Source: Brasenia schreberi
Taxonomy: Eukaryota > Streptophyta > Magnoliopsida > Nymphaeales > Cabombaceae
Direction of reading: 5' to 3'
Length of the DNA: 64,000 nucleotides
NCBI GenBank assembly: GCA_036023115.1
Contig: JAYKKT010000047.1
Span: 1,796,001 to 1,860,000, forward strand
In this document: positions 19,401-30,757 of the stretch, piece by piece
How the letters are laid out: every line of letters begins with the position of its first letter
Numbering within the stretch: the first letter of the stretch is position 1
Made by a program: the position numbers and the translations under genes
Notes under the pieces: generated by a model
Told to the model about the DNA's origin: nothing
Seen by the model: the letters and a program-made list of their open reading frames with translations, nothing else
Database searches by the model: none

Positions 19401-21340
19401 TCAACTTTAAGCTCATATTTATTTATTATTGGTCATTGATGAGTTAACAAAACATATTCAAGATGAAGTACCTTGGTGTATATTATTTGCAGTTGACATT
19501 GTGTAAGTAGATGAGTCTAAGAAAAAAGTTAATGGGAAATTAGAATTATGAAGTGAAACATTAGAAAGTAAAGGCTTCTGACTTAGTAGAACAAAGATAG
19601 AATATATGGAATGTAAGTTTGATCATTTGGGTACTTCAGATGACATAAAAATTAAGATTGTCACATCCATATATTCTATCTTGAGGGGCACCAGGTATTT
19701 TATGTGATAAGAAGATACCATTAAAGTTGAAAGGTAAATATTATAAAGTAACAATTAGACCTGCTATGTTTTATGGTTCTGAGTGTTGTAGTTAATCATC
19801 AGCATATGCTCTGTAGCAGAAATGAAGATGTTGAAATAGATGAGCAGTCACACAAGGAAAGACCTTATACATAATGAGGTTATTATAAACAAATTGGGAG
19901 TAGCACCAATAGAGGATAAAATGAGAGAAAATCGTTTAAGATGGTTTGGACATGTAAAAAGACTGAAAAACTAGATTGTGAAAATGTTAAAAGAGGAAAA
20001 AGATGACTACAAAAGTATTGGAAATAAACAATAAAGAATGATCTAGTTTATATTGAGTTAAATGCTAGAATGGCATATGATAGGGCTCTGTGGAAACAAA
20101 GAATCCATCTAGGCGACCCCATGTAGTATGGGAAAAGGCTTAGTTGTTGTTGTTGTATAATGTTGTTCACTGCCATTTGATCAAAATTGGGACATAGGTC
20201 TGGAGGTTGAGATGCTTGTGTGTTTGGTCAATCAATCCATGTTTGAGATAACCAGGAAAAGAGGCATCCTGAAACTAGTAAATGAAGATTAAACTGTAAA
20301 GTAAGTTTTGAGTATGAATCCTGGTGTGCATAACACCCAGGTGGATCTGGACATGGCATGTTAATTTGTATACCCATGATGAAAGTACCAGTTAGAACAG
20401 GACACTAGAAGCTCGATATGTAACTCTTTCTGTTTTTCTTTTATCTTTTTTTTTTAACTGGAAGGTACACCTGTTCTTGGTCTTAACTCAATGATATCTT
20501 GTCTTATGAAACTGAACAATTATATCTGAAGAAATATGCCAAGAGTACTATCATAAACATGTCCTCTTCAAAAGATATGGTCCCTCGTTCAATGTCAATT
20601 ATGTCATACTGTTGAAGAAATACATCCTGTTTATAATGCATCAGTAGTTGCATCTGAAAGCCAAACTCAATAAACTTTTATTTCCCCTCTATATTTGTCA
20701 CTTTATGCTAGCTATGTAATAGATGAAGAACGCCAAGGGGACCATGACCTTAGTATATGCAATTTGGAATGTTGTCTTCACTTGCCAGTTGCTGATTGAT
20801 GTATGCACTGCACTGGTTATCTTATTAGATTTATGGAGACCATTAGAAGTTAGAGAATCTATTTTTATTTGGAAGTTGCCCTCCTTAGTCGCCTCAACTA
20901 TCATGGTTCATATAGTTTATTTTTACTCTTTTAGGAGCTACTACAAATGTACACATATGGGATGCAATGTTCGTAAACATGTCGAGAAATCTTCACATGA
21001 CTCAAATGCTGTCATTACCACTTATGAGGGAAAACACAACCACGATATGCCTGCTGCTAAAAGTGCTAGTGCTGATATCCCAATCAGTTCTGGTGTTAAT
21101 TCTGACAAAAGGTTGAAATCATCTAAATCTGCTGCCGTTCAGCAGTCTTCAGCAAAGCAGGTGTCATCAGCTCATGGTGGACACGTCATAGCCTATCAAC
21201 CTGCTAAAGAATTGGGAAGTGACCAAGGTCAGGGAACAGGATCGGCCTATACTAAATCTTTTGCAGGATCCAAGTACCAAAATTCTTTGCAACAACCTTC
21301 ACTTGATGGAAACCATACATCTAGTATAGTAAGCACCTGA
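13441..21340 (+). CDS. Group I WRKY transcription factor, two WRKY domains, 4 exons
   Basis: Nuclear factor predicted to bind W-box (TTGAC) DNA. Exons: 13441-13695, 14270-15282, 15363-15524 and 20935-21340. Phases match and the product is 611 aa. The N-terminal part has the group I leader motif ([12 protein letters not shown]) and a serine/proline stretch that families of this type use as MAPK docking/phosphosites. WRKY domain 1 ([20 protein letters not shown] with a C-x4-C and HNH finger) is in exon 2. WRKY domain 2 has [16 protein letters not shown] in exon 3 and its zinc finger (CTHMGC to KHNH) in exon 4. The split at the PR arginine is the conserved WRKY intron position. That intron is 5.4 kb and contains an RTE LINE. 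The closest resemblance is to the WRKY3/4-type group I class, but the orthologue is not assigned. A GTAAGC at 21331 could act as a donor to a further exon, so the C-terminus is less certain. Confidence 0.93.
13929..14202. repeat. Tandem duplication in WRKY intron 1
   Basis: Two head-to-tail copies with a period of about 142 bp: 13929-14070 and 14071-14202. Shared landmarks are GGAGCTC, GCAGGAAAT, TTGAAATGATC, GGAGGTGTTG versus TGAGGTGTTG, and AGGCATTAGAGAT. The copies differ by scattered substitutions. Confidence 0.88.
15721..15965. repeat. Diverged direct repeat in WRKY intron 3
   Basis: About 85 bp at 15721-15805 recurs at 15880-15965. Common blocks are GAGTG-TGAA, ATTTGAGAGGTTTTAGAT versus ATTGAGAAGTTTTAGAT, CAAGGCAAGATCAGG versus CAGGCAAGGTCAGG, and GGACCGAAACT versus GGAACCATAAGT. 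It is clearly older than the intron 1 duplication. Confidence 0.7.
17050..20156 (+). mobile_element. Near full-length RTE-clade LINE in WRKY intron 3
   Basis: A 3.1 kb LINE. The 5' region is rich in ACATTCGAATGTAGTGAA-like repeats. Degenerate endonuclease-like frames are at about 17400-17950 ([16 protein letters not shown], then [20 protein letters not shown]). The reverse-transcriptase region is at about 18700-19500 ([53 protein letters not shown]). The C-terminal portion and the conserved 3' end TATGGGAAAAGGCTTAGTTG with (GTT)n follow. Probable 12 bp target-site duplication: ATAGTGTTGTTC at 17038-17049 and ATAATGTTGTTC at 20157-20168. Frames are broken by many stops, so it is not autonomous now. 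It lies in the same orientation as the host gene. Confidence 0.92.
18553..18597 (+). mobile_element. 45 bp RTE tail nested inside the RTE LINE
   Basis: The host LINE sequence is interrupted by only the last 45 bp of an RTE element (TAGCCGAACCCATCTAGTAT through the GTT repeats). On the left is GGACTAGAGATA (18541-18552) and on the right AGGCTAGAGATA (18599-18610), a probable target-site duplication of about 12 bp with one or two later changes. Removing the insert restores the usual RTE sequence at that place. Confidence 0.85.
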
Positions 21341-22223
21341 ATTTTTCTTATTTCATTATGTTTTCTTCATTCATTTTATTATTCCTGCATCAGTGATTGT
21401 TATATTTGTTTAGCTGACGTTTGATGGATCAAGGATATGATGGTACTGATCACTACTACTAGTAGAAGGTGACGATACTGGTGTCATGTGATTGGGTTTG
21501 GTTTATAAGCGAGATGCCCACAAAGTAAGAATCTAGAAAATTTGGCATGTTACTTATGGGCATATGCGACACTCTTTTTCCCAGTGAATCAATTACTATG
21601 GCTTCTGAGCTCATGATTCGCATCTTAAACTCATAAACTTACCGTCGGCGTTCTATACCTCATACATCTTTTAATACTTTAGTTGGACATGCAACTGGAT
21701 TTCCCGAAATAACATGATCATCGCTTTATGTTGCTTCCTTGGCATTCTGATGCTATATTTCTGTTCTTTTCATACATTAGCATATTTCATTTTCTGTGAT
21801 ACTTGTAGTTGCCTTAAGAAGCATGTTGGCTTTATTCCCTTAAGACCACTTTACATTGGTAAGCGTATTTAGTTGTTCTTTTCTGTATTCATGGTATATT
21901 ACCGAGCATGCTTCTCTGTCCTGTTCCTTATTCAGTGACCATCGGTATCTGTATCCACAGACGCTATGAAATAAACTATATATCTGGAAAATGTTGTCCA
22001 GGATGTAGCTTAATCTATTTCTTATCATTTGCCTAACTTCATTTGATTGTTTTACTAAGACAAGTGGAATAAAATCTAATGCTCTGTATGATCATATCAT
22101 AGCAAAAAGATGGATGCCCCTTCCAATGACATTTTTAATCTCATGTCCTTTTATGTGGATAGTCTAATGTTTCAGATAAGCTAACGTCGCTTGTCCGGCT
22201 TTAGCATTGCTGTTGACAATGAA
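21341..22223. other. Short gap between WRKY and MUSTANG-like genes
   Basis: About 880 bp without a recognised gene or transposon. It may hold the WRKY 3' UTR and the promoter or 5' leader exon/intron of the next gene. No PB1-domain exon is recognisable here. Confidence 0.5.
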
Positions 22224-23990
22224 ATGCTTATTCTCATACAGGCTGTTGACAACTCTTCTAACACTAAACCATTGTCGCACTCAGCAACTGTGCCAAAGGA
22301 GCCGCGTCCTCTTCCAGTCATGACAAATCATGCGTTGAGTATTGGACAAGAATTCACTGATGCTAAAAGTTGTCGGAGAGCCATAAAAGAGATAGCCATT
22401 GCATTACGGTTTGATTTTAAAACTGTTAAATCCAACCCAACTTGCTTTACGGCAAAGTGTTCCAAGGAAGGATGCCCATGGCGGGTGCATGCTTCAAAGC
22501 TTCCATGTGGTCCATGTTTCACAATCAGAACTCTTAAAGGAATACATACTTGTGGAGGGATCAGCAACCTCAGCCACAAACAAGCATCGGTTGACTGGGT
22601 TGCTAGTGTTGTAGAGCAGCGTTTGAGAGAAAATCCTCGATATAAACCTAAAGAAATTGTTCAAGATATTCTTCAAGAACATGGTATTGCTATATCTTAC
22701 AAGCAGGCTTACCGTGGAAAAGAGCGCAGTATGGAGAACATATATGGATCCTATGAGGGAGGATATCGCCTTCTAAATGTCTACTGCAAGCAGATTAGGA
22801 GTAGTAATCCTGGAAGTGTAGCAGCTGTGTTCACAAATCCGACTGATAACCGTTTTCAACGCCTTTTTGTTGCTATACATGCTTCAATCTATGGTTTTGT
22901 GAATGCTTGCCGGCCACTTCTTGGAATTGATGGTGCTCGTCTGAAGGGAAAATATTTCGGGGTTATGTTTTCAGCTACAGCAGTTGATGCCGAAGGTGGA
23001 CTGTTTCCTTTGGCATTCGGCGTGGTTGACGTTGAAAGCAATGAAAATTGGATGTGGTTTCTCTCTGAACTTCGTAACTTATTGGAGCAACACATGGAGA
23101 GCATCCCAATGCTCACTATACTGTCCAACAGACAGAAAGCTGTGGTCGATGGAGTTGCAGCGAACTTTCCCTCAGCATTCCATGGATTTTACTTGCGCCA
23201 TTTGAGTGAGAATCTCAAGAAAAAGTTTGGTAATAAGGCACTGGTCAGGCTGTTTCTAAATGCAGCGTATTCTTTGACGATAACCGACTTCCAAGGCAAT
23301 ATGCAGAAAATTGAGGAAATCTCAGTAGAGGCAGCTCAGTGGATTAGGCAGATTTCTCCTCAATTATGGGCCACATCATATATTGAAGGAGCTCAATTTG
23401 GACATCTGACATCAAACATGGTAGAACAATTCAACAGTTGGGTTCTTGATGCTAGAGATCTTCCTATAGTGCAATTGGTTGAGCACATTCACCAGGGTTT
23501 GATAAACCGTTTTCAGAAACGGATCGAAGAGTCTATGGCATGGACATCCATGTTTATCCCGTCTATAGAGAAACGACTATCGGAAACACTCAGCTATGCG
23601 CATCGATGCCAAGTGTTTCAGGCGAATGAAGTCGAGTTCGAGGTCCTCTCTACACAAGGAACACATGGAGTGAACATTTGTGATCGTTATTGTTCATGTC
23701 GTGGTTGGCAGATATACGGCATCCCATGCACTCATGCTGTTGCGGCACTTATCTCTTGTCATCAAGATGTGCATCAATTTGTTAATAAGTGCTTTACTGC
23801 AGAGAATTATAGGAAGGCATATACAGAACCCATTCACCCGATTCCTGATAAAAGCCTTTGGATGGTAGCTTCAGATGGAGCAGGGAAACGTGGTGCCGAT
23901 GGTGATGATATGATTGTACATCCACCATTGTCACGGCGATCATCAGGACAGCCTCCCCAGAAGAAAATTAAAACCAAGGATCATCCTTGA
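22224..23990 (+). CDS. MUG: MUSTANG-like domesticated Mutator transposase
   Basis: 588 aa, one open exon. Domains in order: a MuDR-type zinc DNA-binding domain (IGQEFTDAKSCRRAIKEIAI, then KCSKEGCPWRVHASKL and IHTC); a MULE transposase core at about residues 210-450 with LLGIDGARLKGKYFG and ENWMWFLSELRNLL; and a C-terminal SWIM finger (CSCRGWQIYGIPCTHAVAA). The order and wording match the plant MUSTANG family: conserved single-copy genes, not mobile, with no terminal inverted repeats. Absence of a PB1 domain suggests the MUG-A type. The second catalytic aspartate block reads LSNRQKAVVDG where MULEs normally have SDRQK, and the C of the C-x2-H motif is Y (GFYLRHL). The third block NMVEQFNSWV keeps the glutamate. 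Start: ATG at 22224; ATG 22320 (MTNHALSIGQEF) is a good alternative. An AG acceptor at 22240-22241 means the upstream codons may be intronic. Confidence 0.88.
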   Translation: MLILIQAVDNSSNTKPLSHSATVPKEPRPLPVMTNHALSIGQEFTDAKSCRRAIKEIAIALRFDFKTVKSNPTCFTAKCSKEGCPWRVHASKLPCGPCFTIRTLKGIHTCGGISNLSHKQASVDWVASVVEQRLRENPRYKPKEIVQDILQEHGIAISYKQAYRGKERSMENIYGSYEGGYRLLNVYCKQIRSSNPGSVAAVFTNPTDNRFQRLFVAIHASIYGFVNACRPLLGIDGARLKGKYFGVMFSATAVDAEGGLFPLAFGVVDVESNENWMWFLSELRNLLEQHMESIPMLTILSNRQKAVVDGVAANFPSAFHGFYLRHLSENLKKKFGNKALVRLFLNAAYSLTITDFQGNMQKIEEISVEAAQWIRQISPQLWATSYIEGAQFGHLTSNMVEQFNSWVLDARDLPIVQLVEHIHQGLINRFQKRIEESMAWTSMFIPSIEKRLSETLSYAHRCQVFQANEVEFEVLSTQGTHGVNICDRYCSCRGWQIYGIPCTHAVAALISCHQDVHQFVNKCFTAENYRKAYTEPIHPIPDKSLWMVASDGAGKRGADGDDMIVHPPLSRRSSGQPPQKKIKTKDHP

Positions 23991-24117
23991 GAAGGAAACA
24001 AAATATGTACATTTGAGGTCGCTACAATTTAGAGCGTGTAAAGTTCTGCACTGGTATAAAGTGTAATATCAATATGTTCTTCGTAGAGGCAAGACAAGAA
24101 GGCGTACGATTTATAAA

Positions 24118-24155
<38 letters not shown>

Positions 24156-24697
24156 AAGAGACGCATACATGAGAGCAAAGTGGGATATCAGATTTTGTGT
24201 TCTTCAAGGGCATGCTCCAACGTCTGAAAAGAAGCTCCAACATTGTCGGAAACTGTTGATGATTAGTTGCGTCCTTGAAGAACTCCGAATGCAAATCAAG
24301 CTGGTCGATCGAATCAGCTAAAGTAGCCAAGGTGTGTTTGGTTGCTGCATGTGATTTGAATTTCATCGAATATATATGTGTGTGTACGGTGATAATCATT
24401 TTGCAACAATTAGTTCCACGTTGAGGCTTCAGTACGGTGACTTGGGAGCGGCTCTAACCGAAGGTCTGGAGCTGGACATTAGGATGTTGGTGAGTTCTCT
24501 CACTGAACGAGTTGTTCTATATCATAGATGTTCAGGATTTATACATATCATCATATTCTTATAAAGAAACCTGAGAAAACCTCCAGTGAAAGGGTTCAGC
24601 TAACAAAGAACCTTATTGGGGTTAATAAGTTGCAAATTTCTAGGAAATTTTTTCAACTTCATATATGAAAAGATTATCAACTTCCCTCTGGTCTGTC

Positions 24698-24747
<50 letters not shown>

Positions 24748-25199
24748 CCTGTTAATTTCCTCGCTTTGTGCTTCCTGACAAGCATCTTTTATTGCGTTCC
24801 TTTGGGATCCTATGGTTTTGTTTGCAGCTGAAATTTTGTATTAGGTTTCTGAGCGAGGGCTCGAGTTATCATGTTGTTTAGAAGAAACTCCCCTTCATTC
24901 CTACTTTTCTTTTATGTTCAATGTTTACTTGTCTAGGTCCAAATGTACTCCGGAGTTGAACAGGCTTTGCTAGCAATTATCATCCAAACACCATGGGAAA
25001 CAAAAAACCAGCTACTGTCTTCCATTTAAAAGCTTCAATGTCACCATCACCAAAATCCAGAAACGTTACCAAGAGGGCACTCATACAACAAAGGATCACA
25101 ATTTACCTATCAAACTCATATTTAAACAGTAAAACAAGGCCGATCTTCGGCTGAACGATGAAAATAGACTGAGAAGAGGATATTCTGCCTCGGTTTTCC
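23991..25199. other. Convergent intergenic region with CT/AC microsatellites
   Basis: Separates the plus-strand MUSTANG-like gene from the minus-strand NAC-alpha gene. It holds (CT)n(CA)n at 24120-24157 and (CT)n of about 44 bp at 24701-24744. The stretch nearest 25200 should be the NAC-alpha 3' UTR. No other gene is recognised. Confidence 0.6.
24701..24744. repeat. (CT)n microsatellite
   Basis: About 22 uninterrupted CT units downstream of the MUSTANG-like gene. Confidence 0.95.
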
Positions 25200-28030
25200 T
25201 TAGTTTGTCAATTCCATAATTGCAGTAACAATGTCACCATTTGCTGCTTTGAGAGCTTTGACTGCCTTGGGCCTTGAAACTCCTGCCTGTGTCATCACAA
25301 GCTCAATGTCCTTCGGTTCAACTCCAGTTTCATCCACATCTTCATCTTCTTGAACGATGGCTGAAGATTCTGGCTTTGAGACATGGCTTAAATCAGGAGC
25401 TTTGAATTGTTCAGCTGCTTGTGTCTGCAGCTGAGAGCTTAAATCCTCTATTTTTGCCTCCCCGAATATAACGTAGGTATCTGAAGCTGAGCTTTTAAAG
25501 ACATCTGGTTTTGAAATGACAAACAATATCTGCCATGCCAAAAAAGGAAACTATGAGGTCTATCAATTAAAGAAAACAAATTAGGAGATTTATAGCTCGA
25601 TCTGTCCAGGTTAAACCCCAATTTTATAACTCAGACTATTAAATCAGGTCAACCAGGAAGAAACATATTTTATCGGAGTTGTGGACCGAGACAATGGATG
25701 AGAGGGTGGAAAGGTGAACCAACGTTCTTGCTTTTCTTGATTGCGACTCGACTGACTCCTGGGACAGGCTTCATACCAAGCTTCAACATAGCTTTGCGGC
25801 TCTTTTTCTCGCTTCTGCTTTGTTTGGACCTGCTGGTTCCATCACCTTCATGTTGGCCTGTTTATACAGAATGAACAAAGAGAGCTATCAGACATAAGTG
25901 CTTTCACCAAGTAGGTAAAGTAAAGAAATTAGTGGTGGCTTGAGGTGGTTCCAGAATGCATGAGATGAATGATTTGTTTACCATCTTGTTCATCTTTCTC
26001 ATCATCATCATCGTCGTCGTCGTCATCATCACCATCCTCATCCTCATCCTCAATAATTGGGTCCTCCTGCTGCATGCAAGAGATAAACTAGTTAAGCTCA
26101 CTGAACTCTAACTTGCTCAGGATAGTCCAACCACAAGGTTTTGCCAGCACGCACATGAGTGCACACACACAATAGCACAAGGGGATGAAGATTTTTATCC
26201 GGAGGCAAAGACTAAATGGATGAACTCAATCCAAGTTTTAATCCACATCAGTAGACACATGAACAAACTTCAAGATCATCGAAACCCCTGAATCTGAATC
26301 ATGGGTACTAAGTGTACGACACTTATTTCCTTGTTAACCATTTTAAAGTTCAAAGAACAGAGCGCACAACGCAGCAGCCCATGTTAACCTATCCATGTTA
26401 CACACAGATGATTTAACAATAAATACAAATAAGCAGAACAACAAAGCCTACTTTTACTTGCAAAGCAACCTACGACAATATATGCTTAGAAAGTTCAAGG
26501 AAATTTGCAAGTTGTGTTTGATGGGATGGATCTGATCCATATAACCAACTTGAACTAGACTCTAACAGTTCTTTTTTTATCAAACAGACTATCGACTCTT
26601 GGTAGATTTTCGGCATTGCCACGTTCATATCAAACTGAGGTAGGATCCTGGTGATGTTTGTTAGCTTAAAAAAATAGTTTCTCAAAATATGATATTTTTT
26701 TATTTCCCTGAGTTCGTGTTGCATCACCGTTACCCAGTGATGGTTGGCAGTGACAGCATCTAGAAGATACCGCAAATAGATTATTAGGTTATTAACTCAT
26801 GGATAAAACCAATTATACATAAGCCATGAAGATACAAACCACATAATAATAACTTATGCTATTGGAATAATCCAATTAGCCACCCAAAATGTAAAGCTAC
26901 TTTCAATCCCTTTAATCACAAGGAGAAACAACTTCCTTACTGCAATAGCAGGTTCTTCAAAATCAAGAAGTAGCTACTGGGGGAAGAAATTGTGCTCTCT
27001 TTACAATTTCACTTGTTCATGAGGTTGTAGAACATGAGCACACAGGCAAGCGTATACCATTTCCACAAGTAGCAGTAACCAAGCAATTTTATGGAGACAA
27101 GCTAGTGGCATTAACATGGATGGGAATGGCGAGCAAAGACTCGTTAGGCACAATCCAATTAAATTCTCAGATTAAAAAAGGTACAAACAGTGGAGACACT
27201 TTTTCTTCATCGAAAACCTAAGAAATAAAGTTTTAAAGCTTTACAGCTAAAAGAATTTAACCCAGCCATATTCATATCACTGAATTTCTTGAAACAATGC
27301 TTTAAGATGGTTGATTAACTTGACATATATGGTAAGACCTTGTGACACACCTTTTCATTTAACCATCCAAAAAGCATTCTGGTCAAATCTGAACATTAAT
27401 GAACATCAATTTCCTAAATCATCAAAATTTGACCTGTACGGTGGTTTCTTCACGATGTAAAAGAACCAAAGGTTGAAATATACTAGCATTTAAACTATAT
27501 GAAAAATTCAAGAAGCAAACAGATACCACGAAGCAGCAATTGAGGATCAATTGACACAAGGGGGAGACTAAAGTACCAAGAAGCAGCAATTGAAGATCTA
27601 TGACAAAGCTCTTCCGACCAAGGTTGTGTAAGGGGAACAACATAATTTATGTACCATATACCTAGAGACCAAAAATTGCCCATGATTTCATGTCCGAGGA
27701 AAAAACAAATGAAACAAACCATTCATCAGAATAGCCCAAAACCTAAGAATCCCATGTATAAATAGTCGAATATAGAGGGAAAGAACGAATTCAACAACGA
27801 TATGATCCGGAAAAACGAAAGAGCAATGCGATAGCAACCCCAAGCATACAAATCCATAAGAAGCCAATGCATTTGCATGATGCAAAAAAAGAATAAAGAA
27901 ACCTACATATCGAGACACCACCACATCGATGACATGCAAAAAAACAAAAAAGAGTAAAGAAGAACCTTACATCAAGTTTCTGTTGTCCCAGATGAGTTGC
28001 AAGAAGCTCTTCCTGTGTTTTCTGAGTCAT
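25200..28030 (-). CDS. NACA: Nascent polypeptide-associated complex subunit alpha-like, 4 exons
   Basis: Alpha subunit of the NAC heterodimer, which binds emerging chains at the ribosome exit and limits mis-targeting to the ER. Minus-strand exons: 28030-27971, 26069-25982, 25857-25724 and 25529-25200. Phases are consistent and the product is 203 aa, the usual size. Exon 1 gives [20 protein letters not shown]. Exon 2 is an acidic stretch ([20 protein letters not shown]). Exon 3 carries the NAC domain start ([20 protein letters not shown] then VAIKKSKN). Exon 4 completes it ([20 protein letters not shown], then [14 protein letters not shown]) and ends in the UBA domain ([20 protein letters not shown], then [14 protein letters not shown]). 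The exon 2 acceptor has tandem CAGCAG, so one glutamine may be optional. The intron 1 / exon 2 region has a second, broken, inverted copy at 9.9-10.5 kb. Confidence 0.95.
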
Positions 28031-28529
28031 GATGGATCTCCGCCCCTTCCACAAAGAACCAAGACCCTAAAACCCAGAGAGAGAGAGAGAGTCAAATGTG
28101 CATCTTGGGGACTTGCAGGCAAAAACCCAAGCCTTTCACTTCTTTTTGTGCTCAGACTACCCTTGTGAATTTACCAATTACGACACTACCATGCACAGAG
28201 TCAAGAAAATACGTATGTTGAATTTTTCCTTCACATTTTTTACCTGAGTGTCAGGAGTTCGATACGGGGTGTAAGAACTTGTTATGGTTCAAATAAGCTC
28301 TGAGCCTTTTCTTTCTTCGACTTGCAAGCTGCGTAATTCAGACAGGAATCGAATAGGTATCGAACTTGCGACTCCTTTCAGCTTGAAGTTTCTTTGAGGT
28401 CACCCCTTAATCCGGTATTCAATGGGAAGTTTCACAAGCTTCATATGCGATTTCAAGCTGGTTTAGCGTCACATTTGGTCATGTTGAACATCGCTAAGGT
28501 TGGGAACTCAGCAAGATAATACACAAAGA
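28031..28529. other. Upstream region of NAC-alpha with SINE-like remnant
   Basis: A (GA)n tract lies just before the start codon (28077-28092). At about 28330-28420 the minus strand resembles a tRNA-derived SINE (AAGTTCGATACC box-B-like). No clear TATA box is identified. Confidence 0.4.
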
Positions 28530-28534
28530 ACAAC

Positions 28535-28650
28535 AGCTCACTTGGCTAGGAGGCCGACTCACAAGTCGAAGGTCACAAGTTTGATTCATAAGGTCGTGCA
28601 TATGGCTTTGGCCTCCAAAGAATGTATTCAAGAGCATAGTCTATGTGTAC
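28535..28650 (+). mobile_element. tRNA-derived SINE-like element
   Basis: Box-A-like AGCTCACTTGGCTAGGAGG near 28534 and box-B-like GGTCACAAGTTTGATTC near 28571 are spaced as in tRNA-derived SINEs. GTGCATATGGCTTTGGCCTC follows. The wording is very close to the element at 55.7 kb. Confidence 0.55.
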
Positions 28651-29114
28651 ACTCATGCTTAAATTCACTTTAGGATTTTCACCATTCGATCAACATGAAC
28701 AATGAGAGAGTTTGAATTTAAAAAGTATTTAATGCACACAACTTTTTAAATTAAGATCTCTATCCATTGATCACAACGATTAAATGGTAGAAATCTTTAA
28801 GCGAATTTGAGCATAGATGAGCATGTGTGTATATACTAATTTCAACCATTTTGAATAGTTCATGTAAAAAGCCAAGCCAAGCATACCTTTAATGCAATTC
28901 ATTTCACATAAACTTCCAGGTCTATGGAATGAGTCTTGATGGTAGCAGCCATACTCTACGTTGAGTATCTGCCATGTATAACCTTTCATGTTTCCGGGCA
29001 ACTCGCGAGTGGGTCCCGTGGGGTTCATACTAAACACGTTCATGAAGCATACGAGCCTACGAACAGCTCAATAGTAAAGTTGATTAACAAATTAAGCAAC
29101 TCGCAGGTAGAATT

Positions 29115-29205
29115 ACAACAACAACAACAACTAAACCTTTTCTCATACTAGACGGGGTCGACTACATGAATTCTTTGTTTCCACATAGCCCTATCATGTG
29201 CCTAA
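29115..29205 (-). mobile_element. Short RTE LINE 3' end
   Basis: Plus-strand (ACA)n then AACCTTTTCTCATACTAGAC, GGGGTCGACTACATGAATTC and TTTGTTTCCACATAGCCCTA: the complement of about 85 bp of the RTE 3' end, with no coding part. Confidence 0.85.
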
Positions 29206-29689
29206 GCTTTAGCACTTGAATTTATATAATGCCTAAGCTTTAGACTGTGAAGTTCTTCCACAACTGGCGTCGATCAGTGACAGATCTACATTGAGCCAAG
29301 ATGCGGCAGCCATCTCACCCAAAATTCAAAAAATGAATAGAAAACACTATATCTCATAGTTGAATATGTGACCATAATGCATAGTTGGCCCCCGTCTTTT
29401 GTGGATTATGGTAAGCTCATTCTTATTTGGTTTATCAATCAGATGTCCCGAACACAAACAACTCAAAAAGCTAACCAAGTTAAGCATGGTGAATGAAACA
29501 AGTGACAATCTTAGCTCAAGTGAGTTCGGTTTATATGGGCTCGGTTTGGTTTGGCTCGTATGGGCTTGTTAGTTCGCCTAGTTTGCTGGCCCTCCTCAAG
29601 AGAGAAAAAGAACCAAAAGGAGAAAAGGAGGAACCAAAACAGACGCCTGCACAGACCACCATAATAATTTGAAAAAAGCGATGTACCTA

Positions 29690-30030
29690 GAGATGTCAAT
29701 ATGGGCCGGGCTGGCCCGGCCCATATAAGAATATATTTTTTATATAAATATTATATATAGTTTTTTATTACATGTATATATATACTATATGTATGTATAG
29801 TTTTTTTTATTATATTTATATATGTAAAGTTTTCTTTGTTACATGTATAATTTTTTAGTATATGTATATATATAATTTTTTCAATTATATATATATATAT
29901 ATATATATATATGCATGTATATAGATTATATATGTATAGTTCTTTAATTACATGTATATATACTGCATATATATGTGTGTCTTTATTATATATACTGCAT
30001 ATATATGTGTGTCTTTAAACTGAAACAGAC
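29690..30030. repeat. AT-rich repeat region with TATATA tracts
   Basis: Begins with GGGCCGGGCTGGCCCGGCCC, a GC palindrome, then about 290 bp of TATA/TATG-rich repeats, including two copies of TATATACTGCATATATATGTGTGTCTTTA spaced a few tens of bp apart. The combination resembles the edge of a non-autonomous element, but ends were not found. Confidence 0.6.
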
Positions 30031-30699
30031 GGTTTCAAATCAAAACCAAACCAACTCGATCTTGATTCTAGGTAAACTGGAACCGATGATATAGGTCTTA
30101 AAACTGAACAGTACACAGGAGATACTACGACTAAAATGCAACATGACACAACACGAAATGTGTGCGAGTTGAAGGACTTCCTGTGTCAATGTGTCCGGGT
30201 CCAAATGCTCTGTAAACGATTAACCGACCCAAAAGTCTCTTCGTGTGTGTAAGAATCAGAATGTGCTTATTCATTTTGGAGATTTAAAATATTTAAAATA
30301 AATAAAATGGCAAGTTACTTGCTGCACAAGCACACTGGGTTTCATGGTCTCTTGTTCAAATGGCGGAAAACCGGACCCTTGAGAGACGTGCTCCGTTGTG
30401 CAAAGATTCGAAATTTGAATCTCTGATGATGACCATCTCCCTCGAACCCACTTTAGGGAACCGAGCGAACTGGGCTCGGTTGGTGCGCTGGGCTCAAGTG
30501 GGTTTGGATTTGAACCCCATCGGAATGCGTCTGCTATCAAAATATTTGACACCGAGAGTTTAATTTAATTCGTTCTTTTATTATAGTGAACTCAACACTT
30601 GATGATTAAGAATCAAACAAGATCAGGAATGTCCGCACAAGAAATCTTGAGAGAGTGAGAAAATGTTTTAGTGTTTTACTAATCTATACCACAAGTACA

Positions 30700-30706
<7 letters not shown>

Positions 30707-30757
<51 letters not shown>
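30707..30757. repeat. Compound (CA)n(TA)n(GA)n microsatellite
   Basis: Successive CA, TA and GA tracts without interruption. Confidence 0.92.

Noticed and set aside
16990..20170. Possible autonomous, active LINE
   Set aside because: Endonuclease and RT frames contain many stops and frameshifts.
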